A DNA stretch of 64,000 bases. Origin: Bacteroidales bacterium (GTDB taxonomy: Bacteria > Bacteroidota > Bacteroidia > Bacteroidales > Tenuifilaceae). A program made the position numbers and the translations under genes. How positions within the stretch are numbered: the stretch's first letter is position 1; each line of letters begins with the position of its first letter. Location of the stretch: contig JACABB010000029.1 in NCBI GenBank assembly GCA_013376985.1, forward strand, positions 1 to 64,000, written 5' to 3'. The notes under the pieces were generated by a model, which saw nothing but the letters and a program-made list of their open reading frames with translations, ran no database searches and was not told where the DNA came from. This document shows positions 27,504-36,956 of the stretch, in pieces.

Positions 27504-28760
27504 ATGAAAAATGTTTTTGTAACAGGAATAGGAGTCATTTCACCTTTAGGAATTAGCCCTGAAGATCATATTAGCGCACTAAAGAATTTCATTTCAGGTA
27601 TTCAGGATACATCTGGCAACAATAATTATTTTCTTGATAATTACGGGATAGCAGCTGATTTCAATCCAAAAGATTTTATTGAAGACAAAAAGGCCCTGAA
27701 AATTATGAGCAGGCAAACCATACTTGGTTGCTCTGCTGCAGTAATAGCAATTAAAAATGCTGGCTTGGACAAGCATAAAATTGAAGAAGAACTAAACGAT
27801 AATGCGGTCATATTTGGTGCTGGCATATGGAATGGAAGCATAATTACAATGATAGACGCACTTAAAACCTCAATAACCTCAAATGGTCAAATAGATTATG
27901 CCCTTCTTGGAAACGAAGGTTACAGGAATCTACCACCCTTATGGATATTGCCTAGGCTTCCAAATACTACAGCAGGACAGATTTCAATTCAAAATAAAAT
28001 TAAAGGCCTTAATTATACTGTGGTTAATGGTCCTAACAATGGTATTATAGCCATTGGTGAGGCATTTATTAATATAAAAACGGGTAGATGCAAACGAATT
28101 ATTTCAGGAGGTGCAGAAGGTACAGCTTACGCCGACTTGTATTCTCCCCTCAAAAAAAGAGGCATAGTTACAGATAATGTAAATGATTCTGTTCCTTTTG
28201 GTCTCAGAAGTAAAGGATATTTATGCGGTGAAGGTGCTGCAGTAGTTGTTATAGAAGACGATAATGCCGTAAACAGGCAAGTATCTATTAAAGCAGAAAT
28301 AGTGGGATATAATAATTGCTATATACCCGACTTCAACTTGCAGGATATAGAAAGGATATCAATAATTTACGAAACATGCATAAGAGAAACACTTAATAGT
28401 GCGGGCGTTCAAACGGAGCAAATTGGCTTTGTTCAAGCAAGTGCGTCAGGGCATCCTGTTTTAGATAGAGCAGAAGCCTCTGCAATCTTACAACTATTTG
28501 GACATAAGGTTGCAGTAACTTCAATACACTCCTTAACAGGAAATCTATTTGCTGCATCGGGTCCAACTTCATTAGCATGTGCTATTTTTCAAATGAACAA
28601 TGGGTTTATTTCACCAATGGGGCATGATAATAACCTTTTTTTCAAAGATGAAATAAATTATATTTTAAACAATGCGAAAATTACAAACACAGAATATGTA
28701 TTAGTAAATTCGTTTGATTTTACCGGTTCAGCATGCTGTATACTTCTTAAAAAGTATTAA
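27504..28760 (+). CDS. KS-like chain-length factor, inactive (set 2)
   Basis: This 418-residue member of the KS superfamily lacks all catalytic residues. The nucleophile region reads V-N-G-P-N-N-G near residue 175, the HGTGTP motif is replaced by ASASGHP, and the last histidine motif reads TGNLFAASG. Length and overall fold are kept. It sits between two active ketosynthases (26224 and 28836), and either could be its partner. Confidence 0.8.
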   Translation: MKNVFVTGIGVISPLGISPEDHISALKNFISGIQDTSGNNNYFLDNYGIAADFNPKDFIEDKKALKIMSRQTILGCSAAVIAIKNAGLDKHKIEEELNDNAVIFGAGIWNGSIITMIDALKTSITSNGQIDYALLGNEGYRNLPPLWILPRLPNTTAGQISIQNKIKGLNYTVVNGPNNGIIAIGEAFINIKTGRCKRIISGGAEGTAYADLYSPLKKRGIVTDNVNDSVPFGLRSKGYLCGEGAAVVVIEDDNAVNRQVSIKAEIVGYNNCYIPDFNLQDIERISIIYETCIRETLNSAGVQTEQIGFVQASASGHPVLDRAEASAILQLFGHKVAVTSIHSLTGNLFAASGPTSLACAIFQMNNGFISPMGHDNNLFFKDEINYILNNAKITNTEYVLVNSFDFTGSACCILLKKY

Positions 28761-28835
28761 AGTAAGAACATCCGCAAGCATTAAATATTTTATGTTAAAA
28801 AAAGTTTCCTCCATTCCCTAAATAATATAATTTAC

Positions 28836-30143
28836 ATGATGAAAAGAATTGTTGTTACAGGAATAGGTACTGTAACTCCCTTTGGATTGGGGGTTGAGTT
28901 GCTCTGGCAGTCGTTACTGAACAATAAAAATGGTATAACTAAAATTACTGATAACAATATTCAAGGAGATGTTGTAGGAATAGCAGGCATACTTCCTAAA
29001 GTTGATTTTACAGCATATCAAAATAAACTCCCATTTATTCTCTGTAGAATACCCGAAGACGATAGCATAAAAACATTTTTTGTTGCTGCCAACGAGGCCA
29101 TCACCCATTCGGGATTAGACTTTTTGAATTACTCTAAAACTAATAGGGTTGCATCATTCGTTGCCGACCGAAGCTTGAGTAGAATACTTTACATCGATCA
29201 ATACGCTCCTTTAATCAAAAAATGTATTAATGAGCAAGGCATTTTTAGCGAGAGGGATTTTTATCAACTCATTGAACAACAAAACATTGATAAAAATGCA
29301 TTTTATAACGATTGTGAAAGTTTTAATCATTATTTAAGTAGGGTTTACAACATCACAGGCCCACAACTTAGTATTTCCACAGCTTGTGCTTCTAGCAATA
29401 GCACTATAGGTGAAGCATTTCTGAAAATACAACACGGCTTCATTGATGTTGCCATCGCTGGCGGAGCATACAACTTCGACTTAAATGCCATGATAGGATT
29501 CACGCGGATAGGAGCTCTTACTCAAAATCCTGATCCTGAAACGGCTTGCTGCCCTTTCGATCGTAGAAGGAGTGGATTCGTTATGGGTAGCGGATGTGGT
29601 ATACTTATTCTAGAAGAGCTGGAACATGCCAAAAGAAGAAATGCCAATATTCTTTGCGAAATCAAAGGATATGGTTATTACAGCGATAGTTTTAGATCAA
29701 CCGATCCCGATCCAGAAGCGTTAGGCATCACCCGTACAATAAATGCATGCCTCGAAATGGCAAAACTACGACCAGAAGACATCAGCTACATAAATGCACA
29801 CGGAACATCAACACAAATGAATGATAAGTACGAAACAGTTGGGATAAAAAATGTTTTTAAAGAATTTTCGTATCAAATACCCATTTCTTCAACCAAATCT
29901 ATGATCGGACATCCTATTATGGCAGCTGGAGCAATCGAAGCTATAGTTTGTATTAAATCCTTGCAAGAAAATGTTATTCATCCCACCCATAATTGGAAAG
30001 AAAGGGATTCTGAACTCGATTTGGATTATGTACCTGAATTTCCACGAGAAAAAAAAATAAACAATGTACTTTCCAATAATTTTGGCTTTGGTGGACAGAA
30101 TGCCAGCATCATTTATTCAAAATTTAATAATCATGAAAACTAG
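28836..30143 (+). CDS. Beta-ketoacyl-ACP synthase (set 2, second active KS)
   Basis: This 435-residue condensing enzyme has an intact triad: Cys184 in STACASSN, His322 in AHGTSTQ and His359 in MIGHPIMAAGA. ATG codons at 28836 and 28839 are equivalent. Having two active KS genes for one CLF in set 2 suggests that one performs initiation or a branch-point condensation. It ends five bases before the dehydratase gene. Confidence 0.9.
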   Translation: MMKRIVVTGIGTVTPFGLGVELLWQSLLNNKNGITKITDNNIQGDVVGIAGILPKVDFTAYQNKLPFILCRIPEDDSIKTFFVAANEAITHSGLDFLNYSKTNRVASFVADRSLSRILYIDQYAPLIKKCINEQGIFSERDFYQLIEQQNIDKNAFYNDCESFNHYLSRVYNITGPQLSISTACASSNSTIGEAFLKIQHGFIDVAIAGGAYNFDLNAMIGFTRIGALTQNPDPETACCPFDRRRSGFVMGSGCGILILEELEHAKRRNANILCEIKGYGYYSDSFRSTDPDPEALGITRTINACLEMAKLRPEDISYINAHGTSTQMNDKYETVGIKNVFKEFSYQIPISSTKSMIGHPIMAAGAIEAIVCIKSLQENVIHPTHNWKERDSELDLDYVPEFPREKKINNVLSNNFGFGGQNASIIYSKFNNHEN

Positions 30144-30148
30144 GGTCT

Positions 30149-31168
30149 ATGAAAGATGCTTCTTTTAATAATGACATAATTATTAACAATAAATACGCTC
30201 ACCTTTCAGGCTGTACCGAAATATGCGCAGGTGAGAGCAAGACTCTGAAAGTAACTATTGGTAAAGAGGGTCATACTTACTTACTGGATCATACATTTGG
30301 TGGAAAATGTTACGTTCCAGCAACCATGATTATGGAGTTATTTGCAGAATCAGCACTATGGTTTTCCTGCACTTCTCAAAATAATGAAAATTTAAAGGTA
30401 ATAGGCCTTGAAGAATTTCATGTTTTAAGAGCCATCGTTATGGAACCAGGTGATAAAATAGATGTGTGGATTAATTTGAAAGGTATTTTAGCCACCAAAC
30501 ATTCTCATATATTGACCATCGATATTGTTTCCGAAAGAATTGCAGAAAACGGTAGAGTTCTTGGCAATCGGCTTAACGCTAAGTGTAATGTTGAAGTTGC
30601 TGTAAAATATCCTATTGTCGAAAAATTTCTTTGTCCAGATAATAATTTCGAAGAATACTACTTTCCTCAAGAATTATTCTACAAGCAATATTTCCCTTCA
30701 TTAGGCGAATTATTTCACACACAATCAGGCAAGTTCAGAGTTGATTTCAACAAAAAAACGCTAATTGGTATATACAATCTCGAAAATAAGGAAAAGCAAC
30801 TTATTAAAGGGCAAAGTTTAAGGTTTGTTTTATCACCTCTTGGCTATGACACTTGCTTACAATACACCGTTTTTTTGTCAAGGCTATTAGCATTGAAGGG
30901 AAGATTGCCAGTTAGTTCTCAAAAAATATTGATATACAAGGAACATCCCCAAAATGAAAACTGCTCAGTATATGTAGAATGCAAAGAATTAGACGAAAAT
31001 ATTATGAAAGCTTGTTTTTGGGCATATGATGAAAAAAACGAACTTATTATTTATGCTGAAAATGCCATAGTGCAATATGCCCCAGTAAATAACACAGCTG
31101 AAATATATAATAATAAAGAAATGTTTTTGGGTTTACTAAATCAATATAAACTCGCAAAAATCTGGTAA
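30149..31168 (+). CDS. Double-hotdog polyketide dehydratase (set 2)
   Basis: This 339-residue protein resembles the dehydratase domains of type I PKS and PUFA synthases rather than FabZ. The N-terminal hotdog has His48 in LLDHTFGGKCYVPA, followed by the MELFAESA helix. The C-terminal hotdog has Asp234 in PLGYDTCLQ. His and Asp from the two halves make the active site. It removes water from beta-hydroxyacyl-ACP. Together with the KR at 32609 it completes a reducing cycle for set 2. Confidence 0.75.
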   Translation: MKDASFNNDIIINNKYAHLSGCTEICAGESKTLKVTIGKEGHTYLLDHTFGGKCYVPATMIMELFAESALWFSCTSQNNENLKVIGLEEFHVLRAIVMEPGDKIDVWINLKGILATKHSHILTIDIVSERIAENGRVLGNRLNAKCNVEVAVKYPIVEKFLCPDNNFEEYYFPQELFYKQYFPSLGELFHTQSGKFRVDFNKKTLIGIYNLENKEKQLIKGQSLRFVLSPLGYDTCLQYTVFLSRLLALKGRLPVSSQKILIYKEHPQNENCSVYVECKELDENIMKACFWAYDEKNELIIYAENAIVQYAPVNNTAEIYNNKEMFLGLLNQYKLAKIW

Positions 31169-31199
31169 TCAAATAATAAAATAAGGTTAAATTCTTTTC

Positions 31200-32108
31200 A
31201 TGAAACTTATTATTGAAAATAGAAACATCACTATCTCAGGAGGAACTATTTGCTATTATGTATGCGGGAATCAGGAATCCAAAGTATGCATGGTGTTTTT
31301 AAATGGCCTATATCATGGAAAAGAAGCATGGGTGAAACAACAAAGAAATTTGTCGTTTCACCAACGTTTTAAAATGATCTTCATTGATTACCGTGGCGCA
31401 GGCGAATCCCAATTTTCTACTGACGAATTTAGTTTTTTCGATTTAGTAAACGATATACGTGCTGTTATCAAGGCCGAAAAACCTGAAACAACCATCGTTG
31501 TAGGTTACTCTGTGGGAGGTATGGTGGCTTTGTATTATTCGTATTTATATCAAAAAGAAATTGCTGGGGTTATTCTTCTAAACACTGGTATAAGTATAAA
31601 TATCTATACCTCCAAAATGCTAGAAGGGTTGGTGAGTTTTTTGAAAATGGGCATTTCATTAAAAGATGTTCTCACATTCATCATTCCTTGGAATCATTCT
31701 GCCGAATACCTCGAAAAAATTAATGATTTTGAGGAAATGGTGAGAGAAAATTATAATAAGTATAACAGAAATACAGATGCTTTAATTAATTTTTTGAAGG
31801 CGATTAAAAGCAGGCCAAATCTTCATGCAATCATCGATAAAATAAACCTCCCCGTACTATTAATAGGTAGTAAAAACGATTACATTTTCCCCGAACGCTT
31901 TCAAATTGAACTTAACAACAAGTTGCCCTACAGTAATCTTGAAATTATTGAAGATTGTGGTCATAGCTCGTTTATCGAAAAAGATATAGAGGTAAACGGG
32001 CTTATTGATTCATTTCTTAATAAAAGACTTCATTTTTCTCTAAAAGAAACAGAAAATGCACAAAACCATTATCTATCATATTGGTGGCATCCATCACAAG
32101 TTGATTGA
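31200..32108 (+). CDS. Alpha/beta hydrolase
   Basis: This 302-residue protein has the nucleophile Ser104 in VGYSVGG, an oxyanion-type start (FLNGLYHGK), an Asp in GSKNDYIFPE and a C-terminal His in EDCGHSSF. It could be a thioesterase or esterase that releases the chain of set 2, or a lactonase. The gene overlaps the next by 53 bases, so the two are translationally coupled. Substrate is not evident. Confidence 0.8.
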   Translation: MKLIIENRNITISGGTICYYVCGNQESKVCMVFLNGLYHGKEAWVKQQRNLSFHQRFKMIFIDYRGAGESQFSTDEFSFFDLVNDIRAVIKAEKPETTIVVGYSVGGMVALYYSYLYQKEIAGVILLNTGISINIYTSKMLEGLVSFLKMGISLKDVLTFIIPWNHSAEYLEKINDFEEMVRENYNKYNRNTDALINFLKAIKSRPNLHAIIDKINLPVLLIGSKNDYIFPERFQIELNNKLPYSNLEIIEDCGHSSFIEKDIEVNGLIDSFLNKRLHFSLKETENAQNHYLSYWWHPSQVD

Positions 32109-32622
32109 GATTAATAACTATTTTCATGTTATCGATCAACCTTTTTTTCACAGTGAAACATCCAAAAATGTTTTTGTTGCAGATTTTTTTAAAAACGATA
32201 GTATAATGGCTATATCACCACTAGCGGAAGATTTTAGCAATCTTGTCATATATTCTTATTTGGATGTGAAATACGATGAAACAATACAGGTTCAAATAAC
32301 AAGGGTTTTCAATACCTTCTTTGCTTCTATAAAAAATAGTTATCAACTACTTATGCAGCAAAAGAACTTGAGAATATGGGTGCTTGAACCTGATATCAAT
32401 TTGCAAGATGGCAGATTTATTACTGAAGTTAATTCTTTCAAAGCAGGGGTTAAAGCTTTAACAACGGTAGTTGCAATGGAACTAGCAAAAAAGAAAGTTA
32501 ATGTTAATTATTTGGAAAATAGTTTTCAATTGCAATATTTCCACAAACTGCTTGAGTGGTCTGAAAACCAGCAAAATTTGTATTTAACTGCGCAAAACCT
32601 AAACTTCAATGCTAAACCATAA
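32056..32622 (+). CDS. Degenerate short-chain dehydrogenase-like protein
   Basis: This 188-residue protein has no glycine-rich nucleotide-binding motif and no YxxxK. Its C-terminal half (SFKAGVKALTTVVAMELAKK, then VNVNYLE) matches the helix and strand that follow the active site of SDR enzymes. It overlaps the hydrolase by 53 bases and the active SDR gene (32609) by 14. This resembles split or paired ketoreductases, where an inactive partner supports the catalytic one. Its function is not demonstrable from sequence. Confidence 0.6.
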   Translation: MHKTIIYHIGGIHHKLIEINNYFHVIDQPFFHSETSKNVFVADFFKNDSIMAISPLAEDFSNLVIYSYLDVKYDETIQVQITRVFNTFFASIKNSYQLLMQQKNLRIWVLEPDINLQDGRFITEVNSFKAGVKALTTVVAMELAKKKVNVNYLENSFQLQYFHKLLEWSENQQNLYLTAQNLNFNAKP

Positions 32623-33361
32623 AACAGCTCTAATTACGGGAGGAAGTCGAGGCATAGGTGCCGTTGTAGCCGAAAATTTGGGGCGAAATGGTTATTACGT
32701 ATATTTAAATTGTCGTAAAACCAACAACAACATCCAGCAGGTTTTAAACACCATTTTATCAGAAGGTGGAAATGGTGAAATTATTGAATTTGATGTTGCC
32801 AATAAAAATTCCATAGAACAAGCGATAGGTAATGCTAAGGTAGAAAGAATAGATTTACTGCTAAATAATGCGGGCATTCTTTTCGATAATCTTATTTGCA
32901 ATCTTGAATTAGAACAATGGGAGTCGATAATAAACACGAATTTTTGGGGAAGTTACAATGTTATGGAATGTGTATTCGGTAAATTAATGAATTCCCCTTC
33001 CCCTGTAGTTATTAATATGGGCAGCACTTCGGGTGTTAAACCTCGTAAAGGACAAGGGGCTTATTCAGTTTCAAAGGCAATGATAATTGAATGGACAGCC
33101 CATCTTACAACTCAGGAACAATACAAAAAAATCCATGCTTTTTGTATATCCCCGGGTCCCGTTGAAACAGAGATGATAATGTCTTCGCCCTGGTATGCCG
33201 ACCCGAAATCTAAAAAACGCATTCCACTTGGTCGATATGCAAAGCCTCAAGAAATTTCTAACCTTATCCATTTTCTTGCAGAAGAACCGAAAGTTTTTAA
33301 AAATGGTTTCAATTTCATCATTGATGGTGGTTTCACTCAAACAGTTAAAGACTTAGAATAA
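32609..33361 (+). CDS. FabG-like ketoreductase (set 2)
   Basis: This 250-residue classical SDR has TGGSRGIG (Gly11-Gly17), LLNNAGIL, a catalytic Ser in NMGSTSG, and Tyr152 and Lys156 in AYSVSK. It reduces beta-ketoacyl-ACP. It starts within the end of the degenerate SDR gene, so the two products probably associate. It is followed 17 bases later by the radical SAM gene. Confidence 0.9.
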   Translation: MLNHKTALITGGSRGIGAVVAENLGRNGYYVYLNCRKTNNNIQQVLNTILSEGGNGEIIEFDVANKNSIEQAIGNAKVERIDLLLNNAGILFDNLICNLELEQWESIINTNFWGSYNVMECVFGKLMNSPSPVVINMGSTSGVKPRKGQGAYSVSKAMIIEWTAHLTTQEQYKKIHAFCISPGPVETEMIMSSPWYADPKSKKRIPLGRYAKPQEISNLIHFLAEEPKVFKNGFNFIIDGGFTQTVKDLE

Positions 33362-33378
33362 ATCAAAAACATAAAACA

Positions 33379-34710
33379 ATGTTACTAAAAGACGCATCCG
33401 CATTTCTCGATGACTTTTCAAAAAAAAGTTATACCGATATATTCAACATCCGTTCACGGGTGGAACAAAAAGATTGGGAAAGGAACGCAATAACAAACAT
33501 TAAGGAACACATATTTCAAGGCGTAAATAAGTATTCTACAACAAAGAATGTGTTATATGTTCATATTCCATTTTGTGCTACCCGCTGTGATTATTGTCCC
33601 TATTACACAACTCCCTACAATCATACGCTTGTAAATGAATATATTTCCTGTCTAAAAAAAGAAATGAATAGGTATAAAAACACACCTTACTTAAAATCAA
33701 CTACATTCAGTTCAGTCTATTTCGGTGGGGGTACGCCATCTATTCTCACAGTAGAACAAATAAAAGAAATTGGCGAGCATATTTTAAACAGTTTTACTTT
33801 TGACTCTAATGCAGAACTATCATTCGAATCTAATCCTTCTACCCTTACCCTTCCAAAAATAAAAATACTAAAATCTTTAGGGTTTAACCGTGTTAGTTTG
33901 GGTATCCAAACTTTCAATGAACGATTATTAAAAAGTATGAATTGCGCTCACAATAAAGAAAAAGGCATAGCAGTTATCCGACAACTACTTGAAAATAATT
34001 TTATTGTAAACGCAGATCTTATATTCGGATTAACAGGACAGGACAATAAAGATATCGAAGAAGACATCCGAATCTTGTCGCAATTCGAAGGCTCCTTACA
34101 GGTAACTTATTTTCCACTCCGAATTGCTGAAAACACTCCTCTTGCTAAACAACTCGAAACAGAAGAAGAACTGAGCATTGGGGCTCATTTGAAACATTTA
34201 CTTAAAATCGATGCATTCATTGAAAACAAACTCTCTTCAAATGGTTTTATCCGTGAAGAATGTCCTGTTTTTTATCATTCCTCTGGAGCATCTGAACACA
34301 AGTATCACTCCACAGAAACCCGGGTAATAGGTTTTGGATCGAGCGCAGGAACACTTCTTGATGAAGCAGAGAACTGCAACTTCTTTGATATATACGAATA
34401 TATGAAGAACGTTGATAGTGATTCTTCCACTGCGCTAAGTGGTATTATGCTAACCCAACAACAGGCCATGGAGCGTTTTGTTTTATACCGCCTACTATAC
34501 ATGAACAGATCTTTACCCAATTTTAAAAATTTAATGGAGGAAAGATTTTTCGAGTATTATCAAACTCCACTGAATGATTTGTATGAGAAAGTTTTGAACG
34601 ATATGCTAAAACTCAGATTTATTAGACTTAACGGTGAAAAAATAGAGTTAACTAATAGGTTTTGGCGCATTCTTAATAAGGTAAAAATTGGTATGCCAAG
34701 TATTATATAA
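33379..34710 (+). CDS. HemN-like radical SAM enzyme
   Basis: This 443-residue protein has the 4Fe-4S motif CATRCDYC (Cys66, Cys70, Cys73) and the SAM-binding YFGGGTPS motif, with the overall pattern of coproporphyrinogen III dehydrogenase-like proteins. HemN-like enzymes in natural-product clusters act as class C methyltransferases or cyclopropanases. In CC-1065 biosynthesis the HemN-like C10P works with the methyltransferase C10Q to form a cyclopropane. A class I methyltransferase lies one gene away (35904). C-methylation or cyclopropanation is therefore the best inference. A true heme role is unlikely, as no heme genes are near. Confidence 0.85.
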   Translation: MLLKDASAFLDDFSKKSYTDIFNIRSRVEQKDWERNAITNIKEHIFQGVNKYSTTKNVLYVHIPFCATRCDYCPYYTTPYNHTLVNEYISCLKKEMNRYKNTPYLKSTTFSSVYFGGGTPSILTVEQIKEIGEHILNSFTFDSNAELSFESNPSTLTLPKIKILKSLGFNRVSLGIQTFNERLLKSMNCAHNKEKGIAVIRQLLENNFIVNADLIFGLTGQDNKDIEEDIRILSQFEGSLQVTYFPLRIAENTPLAKQLETEEELSIGAHLKHLLKIDAFIENKLSSNGFIREECPVFYHSSGASEHKYHSTETRVIGFGSSAGTLLDEAENCNFFDIYEYMKNVDSDSSTALSGIMLTQQQAMERFVLYRLLYMNRSLPNFKNLMEERFFEYYQTPLNDLYEKVLNDMLKLRFIRLNGEKIELTNRFWRILNKVKIGMPSII

Positions 34711-34736
34711 ATCACATAAATGAGAAAAATAATTAT

Positions 34737-35885
34737 ATGAAACTTTGCAATAACTGTGTATTAATAATCGAAGACGACCAAAACATTTGCGACGAATGTA
34801 AAAGTTACATTCCCGACTCTATTAATTGGGACGAAATGGAAAATAAATTTTTTGACGTTTATAACCAGTTTAAAGGGAAAGGAGAGAAATACGATTTCAT
34901 TGTACCTTTTACAGGAGGTAAGGACAGTAGTTATGTGCTCTATTACATGGCAAAAAAGTTGAACGCTCGAGTATTGGCACTTACTTGGGACAACGGTCTT
35001 ATTCGCGAAAAATCATGGGAGAATATTTACAGAATTACCCGCAATTTGAATGTTGATTTGCATATCGTAAAATGGGATCATGTAAAATTACGCAAACTAT
35101 TTCATGCTACTTTTAAGAGATTCAATAAAGTATGTTATTGTCCATTTTTTGTTTTTCTTGCATCTTCCGAGGTAGCCATAACAAAAAAAATCCCTGCCAT
35201 TATTACAGGATTCTCAGAAGGTCAGAGAGAAATGAACCACTCGTTCAGTTTAGCCTCACAGGAAATCGAAAAGGAAAGATTCTTTCAAACCACTTCTTTA
35301 TGGGAAACCTTTTTTGGCATTGCACTTAAAGTATACGACGACGAAAGTATTTCAAAAGAAATACTTAACGAATTTTTCGAAAAAATAAATCATATTAAAA
35401 ACAATCTTCCAGAAGATATAATGTATCCGCATTTTCTTCCACTATCTAATTATGTCAGATGGACATCATTCGCTGGGCTTGAGCAAACGCTTAAGGAGAT
35501 TGGGTGGCAAAATCCGGCCAAAACTGTTTCTCACTCCAGTTGCATGATTGAACCTATAAAAGGATATATTGAGTCAAAGCATAATTTAAACGAATTACGT
35601 GCCGAAATAAGTTACATGATACGATGCGGCGGTATAACCAGAGATATGGGTATTGAAGAATTAGAAAAAATGAGTTTTAACACGAATAAACCTCCAGAAA
35701 ATCTAAATATGTTTTGCAATTTCATTTTTATAGATGAAAATCAATTTCTTAAATATTTAACTGCTGAAAAAACTGAATACCCTACACCCGAATTGCAGCA
35801 AAAAGCAGAACAGCTAAAAAAGGGAATGGTTAATTCTATTTCATGGATAATGGGTGTATCGCAACATAAAGCTAAATTCTATTAA
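34737..35885 (+). CDS. PP-loop (AANH superfamily) ATP-dependent amido/thio-transferase-like protein 2
   Basis: This 382-residue paralogue of the gene at 2912 has an N-terminal zinc ribbon (Cys4, Cys7, Cys18, Cys21) and the ATP-pyrophosphatase loop TGGKDSS (Thr59-Ser65). A second Cys pair is in VCYCPF, matching CFYCG in copy 1. The two copies flank the assembly-line genes rather than standing in a sugar pathway. Each could adenylate an amide or acid carbonyl so that nitrogen or sulfur can replace oxygen. It lies between the radical SAM and methyltransferase genes with gaps of 26 and 18 bases. Confidence 0.75.
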   Translation: MKLCNNCVLIIEDDQNICDECKSYIPDSINWDEMENKFFDVYNQFKGKGEKYDFIVPFTGGKDSSYVLYYMAKKLNARVLALTWDNGLIREKSWENIYRITRNLNVDLHIVKWDHVKLRKLFHATFKRFNKVCYCPFFVFLASSEVAITKKIPAIITGFSEGQREMNHSFSLASQEIEKERFFQTTSLWETFFGIALKVYDDESISKEILNEFFEKINHIKNNLPEDIMYPHFLPLSNYVRWTSFAGLEQTLKEIGWQNPAKTVSHSSCMIEPIKGYIESKHNLNELRAEISYMIRCGGITRDMGIEELEKMSFNTNKPPENLNMFCNFIFIDENQFLKYLTAEKTEYPTPELQQKAEQLKKGMVNSISWIMGVSQHKAKFY

Positions 35886-35903
35886 TATTAAAACAACGTA
35901 ATT

Positions 35904-36956
35904 ATGTTTTCAAAAATTAAAACGTGGAGAACTCTTGTTAACTCAGGAATTATGAAAAAAAAAGAACTTCAGAATGAATTTCATGTTTTTTTCCTTGGCA
36001 TCCTTTATTCTGTACTCAAACAAGAGGGGTGGTTTGATTTTTTAAAAACAAGTCGCACACCGAACGATATTATGGATCAATTTCACTATTCTGAACCTGA
36101 ATTGATTAACGAAATATTAGACATACTAGTGAGTGAAAACATAATCAAAAAAACACCACGAAATGGTTATGAGGTTATAAACATTGAACATGAGCCAGTA
36201 ATAGTTAAACCAGCCTTATTTAGCGATACATATTACAACTTATGGAAAACTTATGGCGAGGCATTGCCTAACAGACTTAGGGGTAATTTCATGAAATATA
36301 CACAAGGGCAGAATTCTGGCAATTGGGAAGATGCTTTAAAATCGCCATTCTACAATAGCATGCGCGAAGCCTCTTTTGCTTTTGTAAACTTCAAGAAAAA
36401 ACCATTTCGCCTTTTGGATGTAGGTTCTGGCATAGGTGCAAGCACTGCTCAACTATGGAATCACTTATACCAGAAACAAATAATTTCAGAAGAAACCATA
36501 ATATATGGACTAGAACCTGACGAGAAGTTTTTGCACATAGCCATTCATAAAAACATTGAAGTTTTACATTTTTTCAATAACAAGATCAACCTAGATGAAT
36601 TGAAAAAAATGCAGGATTTTTTCCCACATTTCAAACAGGGTAGTGCGCTAAAAATACCATTTGATGACAACACATTCGATTACGTGTACACCAGTCATAT
36701 GCTTTATCTTACCGATCCTCGCAAGGCACTAGCCGAAATTCTTCGTGTAACAAAACCAAATGGAACTATTTTTGGCACGCAAGCATTTTTATCTAAACCA
36801 TATACTCATATTTGGTCGCTGTTTATGAAAGTAATTGAAGGTGCAAATGGATACTTTACAAAAAAAGAACTTGCACAATGGGCAAAAGAAGCGGGAGGAA
36901 AAGATGTTGCCTTCGCCACTCCCGTTGTGTTCAAGTTCAGGAAAAATAGCAATTAA
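35904..36956 (+). CDS. Class I SAM-dependent methyltransferase
   Basis: This 350-residue protein has a helical, winged-helix-like N-terminal region (about 1-95) and a Rossmann methyltransferase domain. Motif I is LLDVGSGIGAS (Asp172-Gly178), and motifs II/III include the segment ending in PFDDNTFDYVY. The N-terminal region is typical of dimeric natural-product O-methyltransferases. Its neighbour is a HemN-like radical SAM enzyme, so it may act in cyclopropane closure rather than simple methylation. It is the last gene before a 930-base gap. Confidence 0.85.
   Translation: MFSKIKTWRTLVNSGIMKKKELQNEFHVFFLGILYSVLKQEGWFDFLKTSRTPNDIMDQFHYSEPELINEILDILVSENIIKKTPRNGYEVINIEHEPVIVKPALFSDTYYNLWKTYGEALPNRLRGNFMKYTQGQNSGNWEDALKSPFYNSMREASFAFVNFKKKPFRLLDVGSGIGASTAQLWNHLYQKQIISEETIIYGLEPDEKFLHIAIHKNIEVLHFFNNKINLDELKKMQDFFPHFKQGSALKIPFDDNTFDYVYTSHMLYLTDPRKALAEILRVTKPNGTIFGTQAFLSKPYTHIWSLFMKVIEGANGYFTKKELAQWAKEAGGKDVAFATPVVFKFRKNSN

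Noticed and set aside
27504-28760. Reading the middle gene of set 2 as an active ketosynthase
   Set aside because: All three catalytic positions are changed, so only a structural CLF-like role is supported.
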